This document shows, piece by piece, positions 50,506 through 60,876 of a DNA stretch of 64,000 nt; the stretch's first letter is position 1, and each line of letters begins with the position of its first letter. The stretch is from positions 186,001-250,000 of the forward strand of contig LNEB01000014.1 in assembly GCA_001464795.1 (NCBI GenBank), written 5' to 3'. A program made the position numbers and the translations under genes. Below the pieces are notes generated by a model that was not told the DNA's origin, made no database searches, and worked only from the letters and a program-made list of their open reading frames with translations. This DNA comes from Bdellovibrionales bacterium Ga0074139 (lineage in GTDB: Bacteria > Bdellovibrionota > Bdellovibrionia > Bdellovibrionales > Bdellovibrionaceae).

Positions 50506-52332
50506 TTAGTTCTGGTTTTTTTTCATTTCTTCAATATGCTTTTCAGCTTGCGGGCTGAGCTTCAAACCCACCTCGACCAATTGATCCCGGTGAACTTCAC
50601 TTGGACAATCAGACATTAAGCAAGTGGCTTTGGCCGTTTTTGGAAATGCGATCACTTCACGAATGGCATCTGTTTCACACAGCAACATGACTAAACGATC
50701 CAGACCCCAAGCAATACCACCATGTGGAGGAGTGCCATATTTTAAAGCGTCTAAAAAGAAACCAAATTTATTTTGTGTCTCTTCTGCTGACATCCCTAAA
50801 ACTTTAAACATCGCCTGTTGAATTTCATTTTGATAAATTCGAATACTACCGCCACCAATTTCATAACCGTTACAAACAAGATCGTAAGCTTTGGCAAGCA
50901 TGGATCCGTAATTTTTTTCATTTTGCGTTACAAGATCTTGGAAAGCATCATCTTTGGGTGATGTGAACGGATGGTGCCTTGCCACCCAACGCTTATCATC
51001 TGGTGAGTACTCAAGCAGTGGAAAATCCACAACCCATAAAAATTTAAAATCAGAAGCTTTTGTCAATTGTAGTTCACGACCAATATGTAAACGAAGTGTA
51101 TTCAAAGTTGCACACATGACTTCGTAATCATCAGCGATAATAAGTGCTGCATCACCAAGGCTTGCACCACACTTTTGCAAAATTTCTTGTAACTTTTCAT
51201 TACTAAAAAATTTGGATACGGCTGAGGTAATTCCGGTTTGATCCCATTTGATCCAAACAAGGCCCTTGGCCCCTGCTTTTTTTGCCATATCAGTGAGTTT
51301 ATCTAGCTGGGCTCGGGAAAGAGATCCACCTTTGGGATAAGTAATTCCACGGATTTTACCACCTCGTGCAATGGTATCATCAAAAACTTTAAAGCCTGAG
51401 TTCTGACAGATACTTTCCAAATCTTGAATTTCAAGACCAAAGCGCGTGTCAGGTTTATCAGATCCGTAGCGATCCATGGCTTGCTGATAGGTCATGCGTG
51501 GTATTTCACCTACCTCAAGACCTTTGATATTTTTCCAAATCGTACGCAACAAATTTTCATTTACTTTAATGATGTCTTCCACATCAATAAAACTCATTTC
51601 AATATCGATCTGAGAAAATTCAGGTTGTCGGTCAGCCCTTAAGTCTTCATCACGAAAGCATCTGGCTATTTGAAAATAACGGTCATAGCCGCCAATCATT
51701 AATAACTGCTTTAAAGTTTGTGGAGACTGTGGAAGGGCATAAAATGTTCCTGGGTTGACACGCGAAGGGACAAGATAATCTCTGGCACCTTCTGGAGTGC
51801 TTTTATAAAGAATGGGTGTTTCCACTTCCAAAAATTGATTTTCGCTTAAAAATTTTCTGACCAATTGCAAAACCTGATGGCGCAACATCAAGCTTTTTTG
51901 CAATACCGGAGAGCGTAAATCTAAATACCTATATTTTAATCTTAGCATTTCATTCACTTGTGCATCATCAATTTGAAAAGGAGGCACCGCTGATTCACTT
52001 AAAATTTCACAGCGAGAAACTTCGACTTCTACGTGACCTGTCTTAATTTTGTTATTAATCATCCCATCAGGTCTTGCGCGAACGATTCCCTCGAGAGCTA
52101 TGACATACTCTGAGCGAAGATCTTTCGCTGATGTGTTTTGTTCTAGTTTAGGGTCTATTACCACCTGCACAAGGCCTTCACGGTCTCTGAGATCGATAAA
52201 TACAAGTGAGCCGTGATCTCGGCGTGTGTTGACCCATCCCATTAGGATTACTTTTTGTCCTACGAGAGAGTTGTTTATATTTCCACAGTAGTGGGTTCTT
52301 TTGAGGTCTTTTACAAATTTTTGTGAGGCCAT
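50506..52332 (-). CDS. aspS: Aspartyl-tRNA synthetase
   Basis: AspRS charges tRNA-Asp. The 608-residue length is that of bacterial AspRS with a GAD insertion domain. The N-terminal OB-fold includes [20 protein letters not shown]. Class II motif 2 is [18 protein letters not shown] and motif 3 is [14 protein letters not shown]. The C-terminal ends are ordinary. Whether it is discriminating or also charges tRNA-Asn cannot be told by eye. It has 71 bp between its start and the divergent PHA-system gene. Confidence 0.96.
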   Translation of the reverse strand: MASQKFVKDLKRTHYCGNINNSLVGQKVILMGWVNTRRDHGSLVFIDLRDREGLVQVVIDPKLEQNTSAKDLRSEYVIALEGIVRARPDGMINNKIKTGHVEVEVSRCEILSESAVPPFQIDDAQVNEMLRLKYRYLDLRSPVLQKSLMLRHQVLQLVRKFLSENQFLEVETPILYKSTPEGARDYLVPSRVNPGTFYALPQSPQTLKQLLMIGGYDRYFQIARCFRDEDLRADRQPEFSQIDIEMSFIDVEDIIKVNENLLRTIWKNIKGLEVGEIPRMTYQQAMDRYGSDKPDTRFGLEIQDLESICQNSGFKVFDDTIARGGKIRGITYPKGGSLSRAQLDKLTDMAKKAGAKGLVWIKWDQTGITSAVSKFFSNEKLQEILQKCGASLGDAALIIADDYEVMCATLNTLRLHIGRELQLTKASDFKFLWVVDFPLLEYSPDDKRWVARHHPFTSPKDDAFQDLVTQNEKNYGSMLAKAYDLVCNGYEIGGGSIRIYQNEIQQAMFKVLGMSAEETQNKFGFFLDALKYGTPPHGGIAWGLDRLVMLLCETDAIREVIAFPKTAKATCLMSDCPSEVHRDQLVEVGLKLSPQAEKHIEEMKKNQN

Positions 52333-52403
52333 GCGCGTTAGGCTCTCACAGCTTGAAAGTCATGTCAAAAACCTCTATTTATGAGGTCCTATAGGAAGTG
52401 CTT

Positions 52404-52709
52404 ATGTCAAAGTTTACAGTCGACCATACAGTTCAACATTCTACCGACAAAACTTTTGAAACCATTCAAAAGGTTTTAAGCGCAGGCGAAGATTTAAAAA
52501 AATTCGATCCTAAAATCGAATGCCATTTCAATAGCTCGACTAAATCTTGCCAGATCAAGGGTTCTCAGTTCAAAGCTGACCTGAAAGTCATATCTGCGGG
52601 TGAAGGTTCAAAGATTGAGGTTGAAGTTGATCTGCCCTTTTTACTCATGCCCTTCAAAGGGAAAATTTCTGAATCTTTAACGAAAATGTTTAAAAAGCAC
52701 CTCGGCTAA
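52404..52709 (+). CDS. Polyhydroxyalkanoate-system family protein
   Basis: From the ATG at 52404 (101 residues) the protein matches the PHA granule-associated family by FTVDHTVQHSTDKTFETI, FHFNSSTK-like strand pattern, LPFLLMPFKGKI and the C-terminal MFKKHL. Members have a small alpha/beta fold of unclear role. AGGAAG precedes the ATG. It lies 3 bp before rpoH, so the two share a transcript. Confidence 0.75.
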   Translation: MSKFTVDHTVQHSTDKTFETIQKVLSAGEDLKKFDPKIECHFNSSTKSCQIKGSQFKADLKVISAGEGSKIEVEVDLPFLLMPFKGKISESLTKMFKKHLG

Positions 52710-52712
52710 AGT

Positions 52713-53693
52713 ATGGCCAAGAAGACCCCTAAAAAAACTAAAAAGGAAGATCAGGCTCGCTCGGTAACAGCCACTGTGGTAACCGACTCTCCGAATGTCG
52801 AGGACCTTGATTCCTTCGATGCAGATCCAATTGAAATAAAAGCTCTAGTCCCATCAACCGAAAGCGGACTCGTCAGCCGAGACCCTTTGGTGACTTACTT
52901 GAATGAAATTCGGCGCTACCAGCTTCTCACTCGAGAGCAAGAATTTGATCTTGCGAAAAAATATTATGAAACAAAGGATCCTGCCGCTGCTCAAGAACTA
53001 ATAAAATCCAATCTTCGCTTTGTTGTAAAAGTGGCCGCCGAATACTCAAGGTTTGGGGCCAAGATGATCGATCTGATCCAAGAAGGTAATGTGGGACTTA
53101 TGCATGCGGTGAAAGAATTCAATCCGCATAAAGGCGCACGGCTAATCACTTACGCCGTGTGGTGGATCCGTGGTTATATTCAAGAATACATGATGAAACA
53201 ATTCTCCATGGTAAAAATTGGAACCACACCCAATCAGCGAAAACTTTTTTATCAGCTTCAAAAACAAAAAGAAGAACTTGAAAAAATGGGTTACGAAGGC
53301 GTGCTAGCATTAAGTGAAAAATTAGGCATTCCTGTTGATGAAATTGAAATCATGCAAAACAGATTGAACTTTCGCGATGTCAGTCTTGATAAACCTTTAG
53401 ATGCCAATGGCGATTTAACATTACAAGATGTTCAACGGCGTGTTGATGAAAAACCAGTTGATGAAAAATTAGCAGAAAATGAAATGCTTGAAATGTTAAA
53501 ATCTAAAATTGATGAAATACGTCCACATTTAAATGAAAAAGAAAAAATTATCCTAGAAGAACGACTTCTCAATGATGAACCTCTGACCCTTCAAGAAATT
53601 GGTGAAAAATATAAAATAACCCGTGAAGCTGTCAGGCAGGCGGAAGTGCGCCTCATGAAAAAAATCAAAGAGCGCATGGGAGTTCAGGACTAG
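52713..53693 (+). CDS. rpoH: Heat-shock-type sigma factor RpoH
   Basis: The 326-residue sigma-70-family protein has region 2 (NLRFVVKVAAEYSRFGAKM and ITYAVWWIRGYIQEYM) and the RpoH box (NQRKLFYQLQKQK, compared with QRKLFFNLRR in E. coli). Region 4 contains LTLQEIGEKYKITREAVRQ, a helix-turn-helix. There is an N-terminal Lys/Thr-rich extension of about 45 residues. It should direct transcription of heat-shock genes. It overlaps convergent fliA by 4 bp, so both sigma genes share their 3' ends. Confidence 0.9.
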   Translation: MAKKTPKKTKKEDQARSVTATVVTDSPNVEDLDSFDADPIEIKALVPSTESGLVSRDPLVTYLNEIRRYQLLTREQEFDLAKKYYETKDPAAAQELIKSNLRFVVKVAAEYSRFGAKMIDLIQEGNVGLMHAVKEFNPHKGARLITYAVWWIRGYIQEYMMKQFSMVKIGTTPNQRKLFYQLQKQKEELEKMGYEGVLALSEKLGIPVDEIEIMQNRLNFRDVSLDKPLDANGDLTLQDVQRRVDEKPVDEKLAENEMLEMLKSKIDEIRPHLNEKEKIILEERLLNDEPLTLQEIGEKYKITREAVRQAEVRLMKKIKERMGVQD

Positions 53694-54475
53694 GCCATTT
53701 CGACTTCGCTAGTCCCAAGGCTTGCTTGTAATTTTGCACGCAATCGTTGCACGGCTTGAGCATGCAACTGGGACACTCGGGATTCAGTGACTCTTAAAAC
53801 CTGGCCAATTTCTTTTAAGTTAAGATCTTCATAATAATAAAGTGATAGAACTAATCTTTGCCGCTCGGGTAGTTCTTCAATCGCTTTCGCCACGATATCT
53901 TTAATCACTTTCACATTCAGCTGATTAAGTGGATTAAAAGATTTCGAGCCTTCCAAAAGATTCATAATGGATCTTTTATCACTGGTATCAAAAGTTTGCT
54001 GATCATCAATGGATAGTAACGAAACCGGACGCACTTGATGAACTAAATCATGGAATTCATCCATTGTTATATCTAAAGCTTTTGCCACTTCTTCGTCAGT
54101 GGGTGAACGACCTAGATCTTGCTCGAGATTGACCATTGTTTTATCTAGAACTTTGGCTTTATCACGGATCGAACGGGGAACCCAGTCCTGAGAACGAAGT
54201 TCATCTAGGATAGCACCACGAACTCGAAATTCTGCATAGGTTTTAAATTTGTTATCTCTTGAAGAATCATACTTTTCAATGGCATCCATCAAACCGATAA
54301 CACCTGCAGAAATAAGATCATCTAATTCGATGTTAGACGGTAAGCGAACAGCGATTTTCTGTGCGATAAATTTAATAAGTGGAGAGTATTCTCGAATCAG
54401 ATCATCTTTTTGTTTCGATGTCATTTTACGAGGATCTTCTTTGTATTTCTTAAGCAATGCAGACTGTTTTGACAT
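53690..54475 (-). CDS. fliA: Flagellar sigma factor FliA (sigma-28)
   Basis: FliA drives late flagellar genes. From the ATG at 54475 (261 residues) it has the sigma-28 landmarks: REYSPLIKFIAQKIAVRLP, the region-2 IELDDLISAGVIGLMDAIEKYD, RVRGAILDELRSQDWVPRS and the region-4 LNLKEIGQVLRVTESRVSQ. GGGAAG precedes this ATG; the TTG six codons upstream is less likely. It has its own promoter-like sequence in the 71-bp gap after flhG. Motor genes motAB, with a sigma-28-like -10, are a likely target. Confidence 0.95.
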   Translation of the reverse strand: MSKQSALLKKYKEDPRKMTSKQKDDLIREYSPLIKFIAQKIAVRLPSNIELDDLISAGVIGLMDAIEKYDSSRDNKFKTYAEFRVRGAILDELRSQDWVPRSIRDKAKVLDKTMVNLEQDLGRSPTDEEVAKALDITMDEFHDLVHQVRPVSLLSIDDQQTFDTSDKRSIMNLLEGSKSFNPLNQLNVKVIKDIVAKAIEELPERQRLVLSLYYYEDLNLKEIGQVLRVTESRVSQLHAQAVQRLRAKLQASLGTSEVEMA

Positions 54476-54505
54476 TGTACTTCCCTGTTTCAATCCAACT
54501 ACTTC

Positions 54506-54534
54506 AGTTTAGATGCAGCTAACGTTTTTAACAA
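54506..54534 (-). promoter_or_regulatory. Candidate promoter of fliA
   Basis: On the minus strand TTGTTA (54534-54529), a 17-bp spacer and TAAACT (54511-54506) lie 30 bp before the fliA ATG. It would allow fliA to be expressed apart from the long flagellar transcript. Confidence 0.4.
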
Positions 54535-54546
54535 AGTCCTGATTCA

Positions 54547-55362
54547 CTAAGCTGTTCCAACGACCTGTTCCCAGAACATTTGAAGGCCTGGGTTTGGCTC
54601 AATTCGAGACAATTTTTGTAACATTTCATTGGCCACTTGCTGAGTTGCTTTAGTGCTTACGGTTGCAGACTCTTGGCGCATGAATAACTTCTGCTGTTGG
54701 CTGGCCTTTTTAATTGTAGCATCAAAAGGCACAGAACCTTGATATTCTAGCATGACCGATAAAAAACGATCACATACATCCTGAAATCTTAAAAACAATT
54801 GGCGGCCTTCGATGTCATCTCGGACTTGATTACAAATAATTGAAAATCGAGTGCGCTTATAAGTTTGATGCAATATTTTAATGAGTGCGTAGGAATCTGC
54901 AATCGATGAAGGATCTGGTGTTAAAATCACATTGATCTCATCAGTTGAGGCATTCAAGTGCAAAACATGATCAGAAATACCTGGTGCTGTATCAATTAAA
55001 ACAATATCAAACCGGTGAGGAAGTTCTGAAAGTGATTCAAGCATGGATTTTCGTTCTAATGCTGACATTTGGTTATAATCAGTGACACCTGATCCACCTG
55101 AAATCAGATAAATATTGGGATAAAGTTCAGTTAAAATATCATTAATGGATTTTTCACCTTTTAAAACTTCACTGAGGTGGCCTTTGGCTTTAACCCCAAA
55201 AAAGATATCCACGTTGGCCATTCCAAAATCACCATCAAAGATCAAAATCTTTTGACCGGCCTGTGCAAATGTTAAAGCCAAATTCGCTGTTAGTGTTGTT
55301 TTACCAACTCCACCTTTACCCGATGTAATGCTGATCGTTCGGGTGTGCTTTCCAGATATCAT
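54547..55362 (-). CDS. flhG: Flagellar number regulator FlhG (FleN/YlxH, MinD-like ATPase)
   Basis: FlhG is a MinD-like ATPase that limits flagellar number with FlhF. The 271 residues begin with a deviant Walker A SGKGGVGKTTLTANLAL (14-30), then FDGDFGMANVDIFFG (the switch I-like region) and the Walker B region VLIDTAPGISDHVL. It overlaps flhF by 4 bp. Bdellovibrio has one sheathed polar flagellum, which fits FlhFG control. Confidence 0.93.
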   Translation of the reverse strand: MISGKHTRTISITSGKGGVGKTTLTANLALTFAQAGQKILIFDGDFGMANVDIFFGVKAKGHLSEVLKGEKSINDILTELYPNIYLISGGSGVTDYNQMSALERKSMLESLSELPHRFDIVLIDTAPGISDHVLHLNASTDEINVILTPDPSSIADSYALIKILHQTYKRTRFSIICNQVRDDIEGRQLFLRFQDVCDRFLSVMLEYQGSVPFDATIKKASQQQKLFMRQESATVSTKATQQVANEMLQKLSRIEPNPGLQMFWEQVVGTA

Positions 55363-56663
55363 ACTGAGCCCCTCATAAATTCTTCGCTGTTTCGATTAGT
55401 GATGTGAAAAATGAGATCTAAAACTCGCTCTCGAGTGGCCATTTCGAAATCATCTGGCATCCGGACCCCTAGACCAAAACTATGCAGTGGCAAAGCAAGC
55501 TCGAGCATCAGACTGTAAATTGATCCGAAGTGCTGTCTTTCATCCAAATGAGTGACTATCAAATCATCACAGTTAAAGACTTCGGCTCTGTTGATCAAAT
55601 CAAACATTTTCTCTCTTGGAAAAGCAGCTGATAGAACCAAGTGATGACGTTGATTGTGATTTTTAGGGCCAATGATTTTTTGGCAGTATTCGGCTTCTTT
55701 ACGCAGTTGGATCGCGGGGCCGGGTGAATCGACAAAAACATGATCCACCGAATCCAAATGCACTGAAATATCTTTCCAGTCCTGAGCTGATCTTAGAACT
55801 GCAAAAGGTGCATTTAATATCTGAGCATAAATTTTAAGTTGTTCCGTGGCCCCTACTTTTAATGTGTCCATGGTCACCAAAGCAATTTTTTTGCCTCGAG
55901 TTCGCATCAGTTGGGCCGCTAACTTCACAATGGTCGTTGTCTTACCCACTCCAGGAGGGCCCCAGAAAACATGCACTTTTTTATCAAGTCCGTCAGTAGC
56001 AATTAAGCTTTGATCCATGATGGCCCTAGCGATCCAACCTTCGATCATGCCTTTATCTTGAAGTCTTGAAACAGGTAAGGACTCTTGAGCCTTAAGAACT
56101 AGCTTCTGTGCATCCAGTGGATTCATCCCCTCATCACACAACTTCAAGTACATATTTTGTAATTCATGGCTTTTAAACTGCTGAGCCGCTGCAACACCTT
56201 GGGGCATGCTTTGAAATTGATTAATCATCTTTTTCAGAACCATGATTTCACTGTGCAAGGAAGAGTACTCTTCGGTTGAAGCTGTCTGCTGACTTTGCTG
56301 TTGAGCCACTTGCTCTTTCACCATAGAGTCAATTTCAATGTAGCGTTGAGCTGTAACGGGTCTTGGTTTCGTTTTCTCAACTTGGTTTTGAACCATTTTT
56401 TCAATTAATTCTTTTTGTTGCCTAGCAGGTGAAGCTTGAAATCTGGCTTTGTCTTTATCGATCAATTTTGATTCGGTGAATTGTTTTTTTCTTAATGTTA
56501 CTTCTGAAACAGCAGCCGTGATTTCCACGCTGCCTTCCCCTGCAATGCCGAATCCTTTTTTATTATCACGAGCAGATAAAATAACCGCATCAGGACCGAG
56601 ATCTTTTTTAACCATCTCAAGAGCTTCTTTCATTGATCTAGCTTCATACTTTTTAACCTGCAT
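55359..56663 (-). CDS. flhF: Flagellar SRP-type GTPase FlhF with atypical G motifs
   Basis: FlhF places the flagellum at the pole. From the ATG at 56663 (434 residues) it has a B domain (1-150, Gln-rich around 120), a helical N domain and a G domain with FWGPPGVGKTTT, DTLKVGATEQL, VFVDSPGP and VTHLDERQHFG. The usual G3 DTAGR reads DSPGP and the G4 TKLD reads THLD. GGAG precedes this ATG. The gene overlaps flhA by 11 bp. Confidence 0.92.
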   Translation of the reverse strand: MQVKKYEARSMKEALEMVKKDLGPDAVILSARDNKKGFGIAGEGSVEITAAVSEVTLRKKQFTESKLIDKDKARFQASPARQQKELIEKMVQNQVEKTKPRPVTAQRYIEIDSMVKEQVAQQQSQQTASTEEYSSLHSEIMVLKKMINQFQSMPQGVAAAQQFKSHELQNMYLKLCDEGMNPLDAQKLVLKAQESLPVSRLQDKGMIEGWIARAIMDQSLIATDGLDKKVHVFWGPPGVGKTTTIVKLAAQLMRTRGKKIALVTMDTLKVGATEQLKIYAQILNAPFAVLRSAQDWKDISVHLDSVDHVFVDSPGPAIQLRKEAEYCQKIIGPKNHNQRHHLVLSAAFPREKMFDLINRAEVFNCDDLIVTHLDERQHFGSIYSLMLELALPLHSFGLGVRMPDDFEMATRERVLDLIFHITNRNSEEFMRGSV

Positions 56664-58749
56664 ACTTGATCTCCACTGTTGCAACAGACTTTACGTTTGC
56701 ATTTGATGACAACTCATTATGAGAAAGCACGATGAGTTGTGGAATAAAACGAGTGATTAATTTTGCTAAATGTCTTCGCGCGGTCGGACTTGTTAACAGA
56801 ATCGGTTGACCTGCGATTTCAGGATGACTTTCCACAGTAACAGCCACTTCATTGATCAGCTCGTGGGCTGTATTGGGGTCCATGACCAATTGCACACCCT
56901 GCTCTGTTTGCAGTAATGAATTGGCAATCAATTCTTCCACTCTTGAAGCCAAAGTCATGACAGGAATTTGGCCTTCAGTTGTGTACTTGGTGGTAATGGC
57001 ACGGTTAAGATTTTTTCTGACTGCTTCAATCAGCAAATCAATATCTTTTGTCTTTGTCGCTTCATCAGCCAAGGATTCAAAAATAGTTAGCATGTCTCGG
57101 ATGGAAATATGCTCTTTTAATAAACCTTGTAGCACACGTACGACAGCCCCCAAATTTAACAGATCAGGAATAAGTTCTTCGACAACCTTGGGATGAGTCT
57201 TCTTGAAGTTCTCGACAAGCTGTGAAACTTCCTGACGACCGAGTAATTCATGGGCATGAGTTCTAACGATTTCTGTTAAATGAGTCGCCATGACTGTGGG
57301 TAGATCCACAACTGTGTAGCCAGCCATCTCGGCATCTTCCTTTTTATGCGGAGAAATCCACAAAGCATCCAATCCAAAAGCAGGCTCTTTGGTTGGAATT
57401 CCATCAATGCGCTGACTGATATTTCCTGGATCCATGGCAAGTACGGAATCAGGACGTAAAGTTCCACCACCCACACGGTTACCTTTGATCATCAGGCGGT
57501 ACTCTCCTGGGGCCAATTGCAGATTATCTCTGATATGAATGGATGGAACAATGATTCCAAGATCCAGCGCAAATTGTTTTCTAATGCTGACAATTCTTTC
57601 TAATAAATCACCAGACTTATCGGATTCCACAATGTTGATAAGACCGTAACCCACTTCAAGCTCCACCATATCCAGTGGAAGCATGCTTTCGATATTTTCT
57701 TTTTTAGGTCCTAAAGTGGCCTGCTCTGATTTACGCTTTTCTTCGTCTTCTTCTTCTTTTTTATAGCGATCCATGGTCCATGCGATTCCACCCATGAAAA
57801 TGGCTAAAGCAAAAAACGGAAATTTGGGTAGCCCTGGCACTAATCCTAGTATTCCCATCACAGCACCAGAGACATAAACGGCTTTGGTCGACAAAAACAA
57901 CTGACCTGTGACTTCAGTTCCCATGTTACTGTCACCGGAAGAACTTCTTGTGACAATAATACCAGCGGCAGTTGAAATAATAAGAGCTGGAATTTGAGAA
58001 ACCAGTCCATCACCGATAGTCAGCATTGTGTAGTACTCAGCGGCTGTAGCGAAATCCAAACCCTTTTGTAAAACACCGATCAGAAGTCCACCCACCACAT
58101 TGACTATCATAATGATAATACCAGCGATGGCATCACCTCTTACAAACTTGCTGGCACCATCCATGGCTCCATAAAAATCAGCTTCTTTTTCGATTTCTTT
58201 TCTTCTTTTTCTGGCAGCATCTTCAGAAATCAGTCCTGCATTCATGTCAGCATCGATAGCCATTTGCTTACCTGGCATAGCATCTAAAGTGAATCGTGCA
58301 GCAACCTCTGCGACCCGGCCCGAACCTTTGGTGATAACGATGAAATTGATAATGATTAAAATAATAAAGACAATAAAACCGATGACGTAGTTATCACCGA
58401 CAACAAAGTTACCAAAAGCTGAAATCACCTGTCCGGCTGATTCAATACCTTCGTGGCCGTGGGAAAGAATTTGTCTAGTTGTGGCCACATTTAATGAAAG
58501 CCTGAATAAAGTAGTTAATAAAATGAGTGAGGGAAATGATGTGAAATCAAGAACTCGACGCGTGTAAATGGAAACAAGTAAAATTAAAATTCCAAGTGCC
58601 AAGGAAATTGTTAATGCTAAATCTAAAAGAATGGCTGGTAATGGGATGACCATCACTGACAAAACACCTAAAATCGCTATTGCAATTAAAAGATCAGTGT
58701 TCTTTGTGTACTTTTCAAATCTTTTTAGAAATTGAAATAATGCATCCAT
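56653..58749 (-). CDS. flhA: Flagellar export gate protein FlhA
   Basis: FlhA is the export-gate component of the flagellar type III system. The 698-residue protein has eight membrane helices in its first half, the FHIPEP-type motif RFTLDAMPGKQMAIDADMNA (about 150-170) and a large cytosolic half with the four C-terminal subdomains. Its length matches the family. The ATG overlaps the flhB stop by one base. Confidence 0.96.
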   Translation of the reverse strand: MDALFQFLKRFEKYTKNTDLLIAIAILGVLSVMVIPLPAILLDLALTISLALGILILLVSIYTRRVLDFTSFPSLILLTTLFRLSLNVATTRQILSHGHEGIESAGQVISAFGNFVVGDNYVIGFIVFIILIIINFIVITKGSGRVAEVAARFTLDAMPGKQMAIDADMNAGLISEDAARKRRKEIEKEADFYGAMDGASKFVRGDAIAGIIIMIVNVVGGLLIGVLQKGLDFATAAEYYTMLTIGDGLVSQIPALIISTAAGIIVTRSSSGDSNMGTEVTGQLFLSTKAVYVSGAVMGILGLVPGLPKFPFFALAIFMGGIAWTMDRYKKEEEDEEKRKSEQATLGPKKENIESMLPLDMVELEVGYGLINIVESDKSGDLLERIVSIRKQFALDLGIIVPSIHIRDNLQLAPGEYRLMIKGNRVGGGTLRPDSVLAMDPGNISQRIDGIPTKEPAFGLDALWISPHKKEDAEMAGYTVVDLPTVMATHLTEIVRTHAHELLGRQEVSQLVENFKKTHPKVVEELIPDLLNLGAVVRVLQGLLKEHISIRDMLTIFESLADEATKTKDIDLLIEAVRKNLNRAITTKYTTEGQIPVMTLASRVEELIANSLLQTEQGVQLVMDPNTAHELINEVAVTVESHPEIAGQPILLTSPTARRHLAKLITRFIPQLIVLSHNELSSNANVKSVATVEIKYAG

Positions 58750-59813
58750 TAACGTCTCACTTTCTTCTTCAATTTATAGACGTAGCTTAGGACCTCGGCT
58801 ACAGCGACAAAAAGTTCACGAGGAATCACTTGCTTCAACTTCATTGTTTTATAAATCGTTCGTGCAAGAGGTTTATTTTCAACAATGGGAATATTATGCT
58901 CTCTGGCTAATTCCTTAATTTTTTCTGCTAAAAAATCAGCCCCTTTAGCAATCAGTTGGGGTGCTGGTAAATTATCCCCGTATTTAAGAACCACAGCAAT
59001 ATGAGTTGGATTTGTGATAACAACATCGGCCTTAGAAACATCTTCCATCATTCTTCGATTGGACATTTCACGCTGAAGACGGCGAATGCGGGCTTTGATC
59101 ATGGGATCACCCTCTCGCTGCTTATGCTCTTCTTTGACTTCTTGTTTTGTCATCATCATTTGTTGCTCGAGGTCCCAACGCTGATAAAGATAATCTAGGC
59201 CTGCAATTCCGGCCATAATCATTCCAATCACAAAAAACATTTTTACTGTTAGCTGCCCTAAATAAACGAGCTGCTCTTCTAAAGAATAGCTTACAAGATA
59301 GGGAATTTTTTGAACTTCTGATTTCAAAATTAGATAAACAACTAAACCAATAAATAAAATTTTGAAAAAGGATTTAACACCTTCCATAACCATGCGAAGA
59401 GAGAAGATTCTTTTAAGCCCTGCTATGGGATCAATTTTTTCAAATTTCGGACTTATTGCATCTTCAACTGATAAAAACCCAATTTGTGCAACAGAGGACA
59501 ATACACCTAAAAAAACTGCCGCACCAAGAATAGGTGTTAATATAACAGCCAACTTGAAACCTGCCATTTGCACGGCTTCAGCATGACTTCCCTCTCGAAT
59601 GGCTTGAATCATATCTAGCCCGAATGCGAATTGAAAAAGCTCGATAATGTGGGATGAGGCATACCGACTAATAATATAAATTGAACCTGAAGCCGCTAGA
59701 AAAAAGAGAGCTGATGAAAACTCTTTACTGTGGGCCACTTGACCCCGTTTGCGGTACTCTTCCCGCCTGGTGTCTGTTGCTTCTTCTGTTTTTTCACCCT
59801 GATCTTCAGACAT
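58749..59813 (-). CDS. flhB: Flagellar export switch protein FlhB
   Basis: FlhB sets substrate specificity by self-cleavage. The 354-residue protein has four membrane helices and a cytoplasmic domain with the autocleavage motif NPTHIAVVLKYG (Asn-Pro) at about 265-276. The N-terminal EDQGEKTEEATDTRREEYRKRG is typical. It overlaps fliR and flhA by one base each. Confidence 0.96.
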   Translation of the reverse strand: MSEDQGEKTEEATDTRREEYRKRGQVAHSKEFSSALFFLAASGSIYIISRYASSHIIELFQFAFGLDMIQAIREGSHAEAVQMAGFKLAVILTPILGAAVFLGVLSSVAQIGFLSVEDAISPKFEKIDPIAGLKRIFSLRMVMEGVKSFFKILFIGLVVYLILKSEVQKIPYLVSYSLEEQLVYLGQLTVKMFFVIGMIMAGIAGLDYLYQRWDLEQQMMMTKQEVKEEHKQREGDPMIKARIRRLQREMSNRRMMEDVSKADVVITNPTHIAVVLKYGDNLPAPQLIAKGADFLAEKIKELAREHNIPIVENKPLARTIYKTMKLKQVIPRELFVAVAEVLSYVYKLKKKVRR

Positions 59814-60592
59814 TACAAAGTCCTCATCATTTTAAAGAGTTCTGTAGATGTAGAATCAATCAAAAGATTCATTTCATGGGACATAAGTGGAATGGAAATA
59901 ATAATAACAAAAAGACCGATCATGATTGTAACGGGAAATGATGTAACCAAAACATTAATTTGAGGAACGGCTCGTCCAATAATCGACATTGCAATATTAA
60001 CAATAATTAAAGTGATAACAATCGGAGCTGCCATTTTAATCATAACAACAAAAATTTTCTGAAATCCGACAGCTACCTCTGCAAGTCCACCAAAATTCAA
60101 AGTATCCTTAGCCAAGGGAACTATTTGAAAAGACTCCATCAATGCAGTTACGAACAAATGGTGTCCATTCAAGCTTAAAAATACCACCATTCCAAACAGC
60201 GAATAAAATTGCTCGATCACTTGTCCACTTTGTCCTGAAAAAGGATTATAAACTTGAGCCGAGCTAAGTCCCAGTGAAGTTGATATTAATTCTCCAGCCA
60301 TTGAGAGAGCAAAAAAGAAGAATCGTGTCATGTAGCCTAAAAATAAACCGATACTGACTTCTTTTAGAGCGTAGGTGATAAGATTAGCCGAAACCATGGT
60401 CGTATCACTATTGGCAACATTTGCGATGGGAAACATGACAAAGGCAATAACAACAGAAAATAAAATTTTAACAGGAGTACTGACAGAGGGTGAACTGAAA
60501 AATGCAGAGGACATAACAAAGCTCAACATTCGAAGCCAAATAAGCCCGAATAATATAACATTCGCTTCAGTAAATATGTGCCCTGCTAGCAA
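59813..60592 (-). CDS. fliR: Flagellar export protein FliR
   Basis: The 259-residue membrane protein has six hydrophobic segments. The N-terminal IWLRMLSFVMSSAFFSSPSV and the central segment VQVYNPFSGQS-like (SAQVYNPFSGQSGQVIEQF) are family signatures. Together with FliP and FliQ it builds the export gate core. It overlaps flhB by one base and lies 2 bp after fliQ. Confidence 0.95.
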   Translation of the reverse strand: MLAGHIFTEANVILFGLIWLRMLSFVMSSAFFSSPSVSTPVKILFSVVIAFVMFPIANVANSDTTMVSANLITYALKEVSIGLFLGYMTRFFFFALSMAGELISTSLGLSSAQVYNPFSGQSGQVIEQFYSLFGMVVFLSLNGHHLFVTALMESFQIVPLAKDTLNFGGLAEVAVGFQKIFVVMIKMAAPIVITLIIVNIAMSIIGRAVPQINVLVTSFPVTIMIGLFVIIISIPLMSHEMNLLIDSTSTELFKMMRTL

Positions 60593-60594
60593 AC

Positions 60595-60867
60595 TTACTC
60601 CCTGACCATCGTTGATAAACTTTCAAATAATCCCACTGTGTATTGAGTCATCACATCCAGCATCCATGGACCGGCAATGACGATCACTAATCCAATAAAA
60701 ATAATTTTTGGAACAAATGTCAGCGTGGCCTCATTGATTTGCGTTAAAGCTTGGAAAATGGAAACAGCTAAACCGATGATCAGTGTTCCCAAAAGCATGG
60801 GAGCTGCGATAATGGCAGTTGTTTTCATAGCGTCTTGACTTAATTTGAGTACAAGTTCTTCAGTCAT
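60595..60867 (-). CDS. fliQ: Flagellar export protein FliQ
   Basis: The 90-residue protein has two membrane helices (TAIIAAPMLLGTLIIGLAVS and IIFIGLVIVIAGPWML) and TQINEATLTFVPK between them, the FliQ signature. The length is exactly typical. It lies between fliP and fliR. Confidence 0.96.
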   Translation of the reverse strand: MTEELVLKLSQDAMKTTAIIAAPMLLGTLIIGLAVSIFQALTQINEATLTFVPKIIFIGLVIVIAGPWMLDVMTQYTVGLFESLSTMVRE

Positions 60868-60876
60868 TTTTTTTCC

